38,522 bases of DNA from a virus. The notes beneath the pieces were generated by a model, which did not search any database, was not told where the DNA came from, and saw only the letters and a program-made list of their open reading frames with translations. The stretch covers positions 1-38,522 of the IMG/VR virus record IMGVR_UViG_3300007345_000100; one strand, written 5' to 3'. Positions 1 to 5,452 of this stretch are shown here, one piece after another (position 1 is the stretch's first letter; each line of letters begins with the position of its first letter). Made by a program: the position numbers and the translations under genes.

Positions 1-27
1 CCATAGGTTCGAATCCTATCGGGGGTA
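1..27 (+). tRNA. tRNA, 3' end only (T arm and acceptor strand)
   Basis: The first bases fold as a tRNA T arm: stem ATAGG at 3-7, loop TTCGAAT at 8-14 and stem CCTAT at 15-19, all five pairs Watson-Crick. They are followed by a seven-base acceptor strand CGGGGGT at 20-26 and discriminator A at 27. CCA is not encoded. The anticodon lies outside the window, so the amino acid cannot be named. It sits 15 bp upstream of the first phage gene, so it is probably a phage-encoded tRNA. A host tRNA at an integration site is possible, but no integrase is seen here. Confidence 0.8.
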
Positions 28-42
28 CACAATTTCAATACA

Positions 43-567
43 ATGAATCAAGAACAAAAAGACCGAAACGAACTGCTATGCTCTATCCGAGAGGAGTACC
101 TCAGGATTGTCGGCATGAAAAACACAGGGTCACGCAAGCGTCCCGAGGTAGAGATGCGGTACGCCCTCGTCAATGCTCTATCCAGGTTCTGTTCTGACAC
201 AGAAGCCGCATGGGTTTGGGGCATCGACAGAACCACCGTGATACACGGCAAGAGGAACCATGAGATGTACTTCATCAACTCTCCCTTCTACAGGGTGTCG
301 TACAGAGCCGCCAATGAATTGGTGGAGGATCAAGCCGATGCCTTGATGCACTACGCCCCCAACACCGTGAGACCTGAGTTAGGTCGCATGAAGTTTTCAG
401 GGAAGCGTCGTTACGAAGAGGAGCTGATGTACCTGCAAGACTCCATCGACAGAATCAATGATAAGATTGACAAGTTGATACTCAAGCGTAAAGAGATCAA
501 GCATCAGCTAAGCGTGATGAAGAGAAAGACATACAAGAATATCCTCAAGGACAGAAAAATGCTGTAA
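43..567 (+). CDS. DnaA domain IV-like DNA-binding protein, putative phage replication initiator
   Basis: This 174-residue protein has a region (about 33-75) that resembles the DNA-binding domain IV of DnaA. An RP-x-x-x-x-R-Y-A-L helix is followed by a helix-turn-helix and the signature DRTTVIHGKRNH at 62-73, comparable to the DnaA motif D-H-T-T-V-x-H-A. No AAA+ domain is present, so it cannot be a full DnaA. The C-terminal part (about 125-165) is rich in Lys, Glu, Ile and Leu with heptad spacing, suggesting a coiled coil. It is the first gene of the + strand replication module, 5 bp before the primase-helicase. I infer that it binds DnaA-box-like sites at the phage origin or recruits the replisome. 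It could instead be a regulator that mimics DnaA. Confidence 0.65.
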   Translation: MNQEQKDRNELLCSIREEYLRIVGMKNTGSRKRPEVEMRYALVNALSRFCSDTEAAWVWGIDRTTVIHGKRNHEMYFINSPFYRVSYRAANELVEDQADALMHYAPNTVRPELGRMKFSGKRRYEEELMYLQDSIDRINDKIDKLILKRKEIKHQLSVMKRKTYKNILKDRKML

Positions 568-572
568 CACCT

Positions 573-2342
573 ATGATCACCATATACCCAAACCACTACG
601 AGACAGACAACCCACGTCACATCGATCTCGACCTCGCCTTTCAGCGCATCAAGACAGGCAAGCAATCAGAGACCATACAGGCCATACGAGAGGGCGACAA
701 GAAAAAGAAGAAAGACCTGCCCCTCATCCTGTTCAGTGGCATCTTCGACAGCCGTAAGGATGACAGCCTACGCAAACACAGCGGATACATAGTCCTGGAC
801 TTCGATCACATCGACGTGCCTGTGGCCAAGCAGTCTTTAAGCGATGACGAATACGTCAAGGCATGCTGGGTGAGCCCATCGGGTGATGGTCTCAAGGCCC
901 TCGTCAAGATAGATGATCCGACCAAGCACAGGTCACACTTCAGGGCTATGTGCAACCACTTCTCCGAGACACACGGCTTGTTGGTGGATCAAAGTGGCAT
1001 CAACGAGTCACGGGGTTGTTACGAAAGCTACGACCCCGACATCCATATCAAACCAGAGGGCAAGGTCTTTTCCAAGACCATAGAAAATGCTGTTACGCCC
1101 GACGTACCTACCTCTGACGACACGGACTACAGCAAGCTCTATTTGGCCGCTTGCATTATACGCAAGGCACCCGATGGCGGAAAGCACGAAGCCTTGCTCA
1201 AGGCAAGCATCTTGTTGGGTGGCTTCATAGCGGCACGACGTGTTGAGGAGTCGGAAGCTGTGCGTGTCTTGGAGAAAGAGATAGCGAAGCGGAATGTGGA
1301 CAGCATGGAGACGGCACGCAACACCATAGCTGATGGCATACGACAGGGTAAGCTGTCACCTCTGGCCGAGACCATAGAGGCCGAGCAAGCTATGCGGCGT
1401 GAGATGATGCTCACCGATGGAGACTTGTCGTTCATGAGTGACGACACCGAGGACTTCGATTGGATCATCAAGTTCAGGTCTGGCGACTTTGAGACAGGGC
1501 TATCGACAGGCAACACCATCTTGGACAGGAACTACAGGTTCAAGAAAGAGTTCACCATGATCTCGGGACACAGCAGCATAGGTAAGACCACCTTCATGCT
1601 GTACATGATAGTATCATCAGCCATCAACCACGATTGGAGATGGGTGATATACAGCAGCGAGAACAACACGGCGCTTATCAAGATGCGCTTGATACAGTTT
1701 GCAACAGGCAAGACCATTCAGGACTTGAGCAAGAATGAGATATCCACCATGATGAAGTGGGTGAAGAGGCACTTCGTTCTCATCGACAACAGCAAGGTGC
1801 TGAGCTACGAAGAGGTCTTGTTGTATTGCGAGAAGGTGTCACGCAAGCACCCGATTGACGGCTTGCTGATCGACCCGTACAACTCCCTGAAGATCACCAC
1901 CCTTTCAATGGGTGGTGTCCATGAGTATCACTATGAAGCGGCAAGTGAGTTCTTAACGTTCAGCAATCGCATGAACATAGCTGTATGGGTCAACGCCCAC
2001 TCTGTTACCTCAGCTATCAGGGCCAAGGGCAACGATGGACTTCCCGTGGCTCCAGGAGCCGAGGACACAGAACATGGTGGCAAGTGGGTCAACCGTTCCG
2101 ATTGCTTCCTTACTTTGCATAGGAAGATACACCACCCGAGCATCGACAAGCGAAGAGAGATTGAGTTTCATGTGCGTAAGGTTCGCAACCAAGAGACAGG
2201 CGGAGAACCCACGCCATTTGATACACCCTTCATCTTCAAGATGTCTATGGACGGCACATGCTTTGAGATGGTTGGGCCGTTTGGTAGACTCTTCACTCAC
2301 ATACAAGCGACAGATGTAGACAAACAAATGAAAATGATCTGA
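573..2342 (+). CDS. primase-helicase: BT4734-like N-terminal domain fused to a DnaB/T7 gp4-type RecA helicase
   Basis: This 589-residue protein should prime and unwind DNA at the phage fork. Residues about 1-165 resemble the BT4734/VirE-N family found in Bacteroidota mobile elements, with the L-D-F-D-x-I acidic motif near 74-78 and a conserved S-P-S-G-D-G-x-K-A-L segment. The family is related to archaeo-eukaryotic-type primases. Residues about 185-265 are helical and PriCT-like. The C-terminal half is a RecA-fold motor: Walker A GHSSIGKTT at about 332-340, Walker B GLLIDP near 430-435 and an N-A-H motif near 474-476, as in DnaB-type helicases. It lies between the DnaA-like gene and a T7 endonuclease I-like gene, with gaps of 5 and 4 bp, so the group is probably one operon. 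No zinc-binding primase domain is seen. The helicase call is firm; primase activity is inferred. Confidence 0.85.
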   Translation: MITIYPNHYETDNPRHIDLDLAFQRIKTGKQSETIQAIREGDKKKKKDLPLILFSGIFDSRKDDSLRKHSGYIVLDFDHIDVPVAKQSLSDDEYVKACWVSPSGDGLKALVKIDDPTKHRSHFRAMCNHFSETHGLLVDQSGINESRGCYESYDPDIHIKPEGKVFSKTIENAVTPDVPTSDDTDYSKLYLAACIIRKAPDGGKHEALLKASILLGGFIAARRVEESEAVRVLEKEIAKRNVDSMETARNTIADGIRQGKLSPLAETIEAEQAMRREMMLTDGDLSFMSDDTEDFDWIIKFRSGDFETGLSTGNTILDRNYRFKKEFTMISGHSSIGKTTFMLYMIVSSAINHDWRWVIYSSENNTALIKMRLIQFATGKTIQDLSKNEISTMMKWVKRHFVLIDNSKVLSYEEVLLYCEKVSRKHPIDGLLIDPYNSLKITTLSMGGVHEYHYEAASEFLTFSNRMNIAVWVNAHSVTSAIRAKGNDGLPVAPGAEDTEHGGKWVNRSDCFLTLHRKIHHPSIDKRREIEFHVRKVRNQETGGEPTPFDTPFIFKMSMDGTCFEMVGPFGRLFTHIQATDVDKQMKMI

Positions 2343-2346
2343 CAGC

Positions 2347-2820
2347 ATGAAACGGAAGCCACGCAAAAGACCTAAAGCAAAAGGACACAGGAGGGCAGGT
2401 AAGTCTCTGAAGAGCGCCCTTGAAGCATACTGCTTTGACAGGCTCAAGGACACGGGGTGGGACTTTGCATACGAGGAGGAGGTCTTCTATCTGGTCGATG
2501 GCTTTCGATACCCTGGAGTATATCACAAGATGACCAAGGGAAGGGACGTGATGCGTGACAATTCAAACAAGGCTGTGATGGGCATCAAGTACACGCCAGA
2601 CTTTGTCTCTCACAAACACAAGTTCATCATAGAAACCAAGGGCTACGTCCACGGCCAACACACCTTTCCGTTGCGATGGAAGTTGTTTCTGAAATACCTG
2701 ATTGAAAACAATATGGAGGACTACATGCTGTTCATCCCTAAGAACAGAAAGCAGGTAGACGCCACCATAGAGATCATCAAAAAACACCTGCACAATGGCC
2801 CCAAACAAGCCCTTCGATAG
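2347..2820 (+). CDS. T7 endonuclease I-like Holliday junction resolvase
   Basis: This 157-residue protein is close to the 149 residues of T7 gp3. It carries a PD-(D/E)xK active site: a Y-E-E-E segment near 42-45, YTPDF with D85, then FIIETKG with E96 and K98. The spacing D-x10-E-x-K is very near that of T7 endonuclease I (D55, E65, K67). A basic N-terminus (about 1-25, many Lys and Arg) probably contacts DNA. The family cleaves branched DNA such as Holliday junctions and replication forks, resolving recombination intermediates before packaging and degrading host DNA. Its position directly behind the primase-helicase fits this role. The last 26 bp overlap the start of the next gene. Confidence 0.85.
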   Translation: MKRKPRKRPKAKGHRRAGKSLKSALEAYCFDRLKDTGWDFAYEEEVFYLVDGFRYPGVYHKMTKGRDVMRDNSNKAVMGIKYTPDFVSHKHKFIIETKGYVHGQHTFPLRWKLFLKYLIENNMEDYMLFIPKNRKQVDATIEIIKKHLHNGPKQALR

Positions 2821-3232
2821 ACTTCTTCATCATGAATACGACAACAAAGCACGAGGGGCTACGATTGCATGCATGGAGAAACAGGGCTACATCGTGACAG
2901 AGAATCCCGATCAATACGCACAGGATCTTATTGCTGAGCCCAGCTTCATCTCGAAGTTAGACTGTCGTTTTTTAGTCGAGTGTGAAGTCAAGGCTGTTTG
3001 GGAGACAGGGAAGTTTCCCTACGCCAATGTGCAGTTGCCCGCCCGCAAACAAAAGTTCTTTGACGAGCGCACCTTGTTTTTTATCTGGAGCAACGACCTC
3101 TCAAGAGCCGCATGCTTTTGGAGCGAAGACATCAAACACCTGGACACGCACGAGGTGTCAAACAAAATGATGGCAAAAGGAGAGAGGTTCTTTCAGATAC
3201 CTCTGTCCTACGTTAAGTTTGTCTCAGCATGA
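2795..3232 (+). CDS. putative PD-(D/E)xK-fold nuclease-like protein
   Basis: This 145-residue protein is not one I recognise by family. It has a plausible restriction-endonuclease-like core: D44 in a QDLIAE segment, then a beta strand ending ECEVK with E64-x-K66, giving D-x19-E-x-K. Downstream are Q-L-P-x-R-K (about 81-86) and FFIWSND, resembling the rest of such a fold. The start overlaps the resolvase gene by 26 bp and the stop overlaps a following ATG by 4 bp, so it is translationally coupled within the replication module. I infer a role in recombination, DNA repair or host DNA breakdown. Catalysis is uncertain because only the strand-linked D/E/K pattern supports it. Confidence 0.5.
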   Translation: MAPNKPFDRLLHHEYDNKARGATIACMEKQGYIVTENPDQYAQDLIAEPSFISKLDCRFLVECEVKAVWETGKFPYANVQLPARKQKFFDERTLFFIWSNDLSRAACFWSEDIKHLDTHEVSNKMMAKGERFFQIPLSYVKFVSA

Positions 3233-3318
3233 ACTATTGGACAACCCACACCACCGTTATAGATGGAGAGTGCATGATCGTGCCTTGCCACAAGGGCTAC
3301 ATGATTGCAATCCTCTGA
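3229..3318 (+). CDS. possible 29-residue micro-protein at the end of the replication module
   Basis: An ATG overlaps the stop of the preceding nuclease-like gene as ATGA and opens a 29-codon frame that ends at 3318, the base directly before the convergent holin gene. The product would contain two Cys and a hydrophobic end (MIAIL). The tight ATGA coupling matches the style of other junctions in this window and is the main support. With so few codons a chance frame cannot be excluded, and no function is proposed. Confidence 0.35.
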   Translation: MNYWTTHTTVIDGECMIVPCHKGYMIAIL

Positions 3319-3753
3319 TTACTTCTTGGCCTTTTCGATGGTACGTCCTGCGAAGTACGCACCGAAGGCTGTGAGCATCAAGACCTGAAGGAGATCGACG
3401 TAAGAGTCTTTCACAGTGAAGGCCACGTTGTCCATGCTGTCAATCATCATGGTGACCATGAACATGCTCATCAAAGCGATCAAGGTGACGGGTCGGATGA
3501 GCTTGGCCAGCTTTACATCGCTTCCCATATCAGCCTTCCATCGCTCTGTAACATTGGCTTGGAATGCAATCTCAGCATCTACCGCTGCCGTCCCCTCATT
3601 GGTATCGACGTCAGGGTCTTTTGCAATCAGGTTCTTGACGACACCCAGTCCGCCGCTGTCGGGGAGCAGGTTACCTACCACGGACAAGACATTGGGTGCC
3701 TTGTCCTTCAACCAAGATCCTAGCTTGGTGTCTTTGATTTTCTTTTCACTCAT
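3319..3753 (-). CDS. holin of the GTA-type three-TM family
   Basis: This 144-residue protein resembles the GTA_holin_3TM family. It has a moderately hydrophobic N-terminal helix (about 20-42), then the family-like segment V-T-E-R-W-K-A-D-M-x-S-D near 68-79 and L-I-R-P-V-T near 85-90, followed by two clear membrane helices at about 87-105 and 118-136, and a charged Lys-rich tail. Such holins permeabilise the inner membrane at a set time so that the endolysin reaches peptidoglycan. It is the last gene of the late transcription unit and shares the cassette with the amidase 4 kb upstream. It ends base-to-base with the convergent + strand module. Recognition is by motif only. Confidence 0.75.
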   Translation of the reverse strand: MSEKKIKDTKLGSWLKDKAPNVLSVVGNLLPDSGGLGVVKNLIAKDPDVDTNEGTAAVDAEIAFQANVTERWKADMGSDVKLAKLIRPVTLIALMSMFMVTMMIDSMDNVAFTVKDSYVDLLQVLMLTAFGAYFAGRTIEKAKK

Positions 3754-3762
3754 GGTTCTGTA

Positions 3763-4128
3763 TTAAAAATCACTCATCAGTATTTCGTCGATGGCTTCTT
3801 GCACGTCATCCATGCTTGCTTCCATCGTCATCATGATGTTGGCTTGAAATCGTTTGACCTCTTCGCCTTCGTTGAACACAACAATGGTTGGCACCACAAC
3901 AATCTTGTGCTCCTGCTGAAGGGCAGGAGCAGTTGCAATGTCCACACGGCTTGTTTCGCAATCGTTCAGGTTCTCTATCCATTCCACTTTGTTTTGGGAA
4001 TTGAAAGATGCGTTGAACTCTACTACGCAGATGCCGCTGTCACATATTTTATCATCCGCTACATCTGCCACAGAGGTGGCCGCTAAGAATAGCGCAGATG
4101 ATGCAAACAGGATTGGTAAGATTTTCAT
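3763..4128 (-). CDS. exported thioredoxin-fold protein lacking the CxxC active site
   Basis: This 121-residue protein begins with a signal peptide (about 1-21, ending A-T-S-V-A), so it should act in the periplasm. The rest reads as a thioredoxin fold: VVEFNASFNSQNK at 35-47 aligns with the usual V-x-F-x-A-x-W-C-G-P-C-K, a central strand-helix follows (R-V-D-I-A-T-A-P), and VVVPT with cis-proline P80 precedes VVFNEGEEV. Both catalytic cysteines are replaced by Asn, so ordinary disulfide exchange is not expected. C29 and C34 sit just before the fold and C57 inside it. It lies between the holin and a membrane coiled-coil protein. I infer a chaperone-like or binding role; a redox role through C29/C34 remains possible. 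Confidence 0.65.
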   Translation of the reverse strand: MKILPILFASSALFLAATSVADVADDKICDSGICVVEFNASFNSQNKVEWIENLNDCETSRVDIATAPALQQEHKIVVVPTIVVFNEGEEVKRFQANIMMTMEASMDDVQEAIDEILMSDF

Positions 4129-4131
4129 TTA

Positions 4132-4416
4132 TCATTTTAATTGATCTATCTTTTCTTCAATACGCTTGATGTCTTCTTTGATTTCCGTGACATCCTCCTG
4201 CGTAGTCATGATTGTTTGACGGACAAGCTGATCCTTCATGTCGAACTCCATGCGTGTGATCTCTGGTGCTAATGGAGCTGGCAGTTCCTTGGCTTCTGCG
4301 ATGTCTGCTTGCAGGGCAAACCACATGGCCACGATTGTACCAACCCCTGCTGCCGCCATGCCTATGGTCTTTAGGTCTAGCGTAATCTTAGTGTCCTCCC
4401 CAATCTGTTGAGCCAT
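4132..4416 (-). CDS. small inner-membrane protein with coiled coil, i-spanin-like topology
   Basis: This 94-residue protein has one membrane helix at about 17-36 (A-A-A-G-V-G-T-I-V-A-M-W-F-A-L), a short Pro-rich linker (PAPLAP) and a strongly heptad-patterned C-terminus (about 66-94, ending RIEEKIDQLK). An N-terminal membrane anchor with a periplasmic coiled coil is the layout of i-spanins, which link inner and outer membranes at lysis. It sits between an exported thioredoxin-fold gene and a predicted outer-membrane protein gene in the lysis region. No lipobox-bearing o-spanin partner is seen nearby, so the spanin reading is inference. A holin regulator or a structural membrane protein are alternatives. 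Confidence 0.55.
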   Translation of the reverse strand: MAQQIGEDTKITLDLKTIGMAAAGVGTIVAMWFALQADIAEAKELPAPLAPEITRMEFDMKDQLVRQTIMTTQEDVTEIKEDIKRIEEKIDQLK

Positions 4417-4417
4417 A

Positions 4418-5452
4418 TCAAATAATTACATAGTTGATGCCGACAGAGAAGTCATGCCATGACCTATCCCAATACTTGTGATATTTACCTTCTGCAAAGA
4501 CACCAAAACTTTTGTTGAATCTTTTACCAAATATAAGGCCCCCAGAGTAATCGACCCATTGACCACTGTTTACAAACCGATGGTAAGAGTATTCACCATC
4601 GGTGTCAAGATGATATGGAATCAAGTTGCCCCAAGTGTGTACCCAGAAGTCCTTTGTGAAGTGATAGTAATCGAAACCCAACACAATTGAATGAACCCAC
4701 TGGTTCCTCAGATCGCCCCTCTTTTTATCTACGTAGTCCTTCAAGACCTCGGGGATGACAACCTCCTCCCAAACGTCGTAGCTGTTTGCGACGACTTCCC
4801 CATCTGGATTGAAGAACTGTCCAGTGTTGACATCTATATTATACCCTTCTTGTATAGCGAGTGAGGTGAAGTGCAACTGATTGTTGTCCAAGACCCACTC
4901 ATTAAGTGGGTCGTATCCGTAGGGCTCAGACAATCTCTGCATGATGCCTGCGTTGAGTGAAAGCTTACCAACCTTCGCCCGAAATCTTTCGGAGGCTTCG
5001 AAGTATCGGACATCAGCAAAACCATCCTGCAAGAACTCTACCTTGGCAATCCATTGATCGGCTACATACCTGAGGAAATGGTCTTGATCGAGATAGTTGA
5101 TGCCCTGCTGTCTTCTGTAGTCACCTTCAAACAGAAACTCAAAGCCACTAACCTTACCAATGGTAGCAGCATCACCGTAGGATTTCTCTGTCCCATTGTA
5201 GAATGTGTTGGCCCTGTTCTCGTATCCAAAGCGGGCAATCTTTCTGATGCCCGCTGTCAAAGAGTAATCGAAAGGCGTCTCTACTATGTCAGTTTGCAAG
5301 CCATTGCCTACAGAAAAAACCTCTGCGTCAGACAGTGAGTTACCTCCGCTGAAAGCTGTGTAGAACGTGGCGAACTTCAAAGCCTTCTTGATCGACTGTC
5401 CCGATGCAGTGATCGAAAAACAAATTAACAAGATGGTGGTGATGTACTTCAT
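4418..5452 (-). CDS. predicted outer-membrane beta-barrel protein encoded by the phage
   Basis: This 344-residue protein starts with a signal peptide (about 1-19, ILLICFSITASG then Q, a common flavobacterial cleavage context). The mature part is rich in aromatic residues and alternating polar/hydrophobic strands (for example QWVHSIVLGFDYYHF, HRFVNSGQWVDYSGGLIFG, SFGVFAEGKYHKYW), ending in the strand-like HDFSVGINYVII. This is typical of an outer-membrane barrel. I do not see the sequence hallmarks of PorP/SprF proteins. The start overlaps the stop of the T9SS cargo gene by ATGA, so the two are probably made together. An altered outer membrane during infection, a receptor change or an export partner are possible roles. 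None is shown by sequence alone. Confidence 0.6.
   Translation of the reverse strand: MKYITTILLICFSITASGQSIKKALKFATFYTAFSGGNSLSDAEVFSVGNGLQTDIVETPFDYSLTAGIRKIARFGYENRANTFYNGTEKSYGDAATIGKVSGFEFLFEGDYRRQQGINYLDQDHFLRYVADQWIAKVEFLQDGFADVRYFEASERFRAKVGKLSLNAGIMQRLSEPYGYDPLNEWVLDNNQLHFTSLAIQEGYNIDVNTGQFFNPDGEVVANSYDVWEEVVIPEVLKDYVDKKRGDLRNQWVHSIVLGFDYYHFTKDFWVHTWGNLIPYHLDTDGEYSYHRFVNSGQWVDYSGGLIFGKRFNKSFGVFAEGKYHKYWDRSWHDFSVGINYVII

Noticed and set aside
1-27. tRNA as a prophage attachment site
   Set aside because: No integrase and no repeat of the tRNA end were seen in the window. A phage-encoded tRNA is the simpler reading.
4418-5452. PorP/SprF-type T9SS partner protein
   Set aside because: It would fit beside a T9SS cargo, but the typical N-terminal PorP/SprF motifs are not visible and the cargo has a type A-like CTD.
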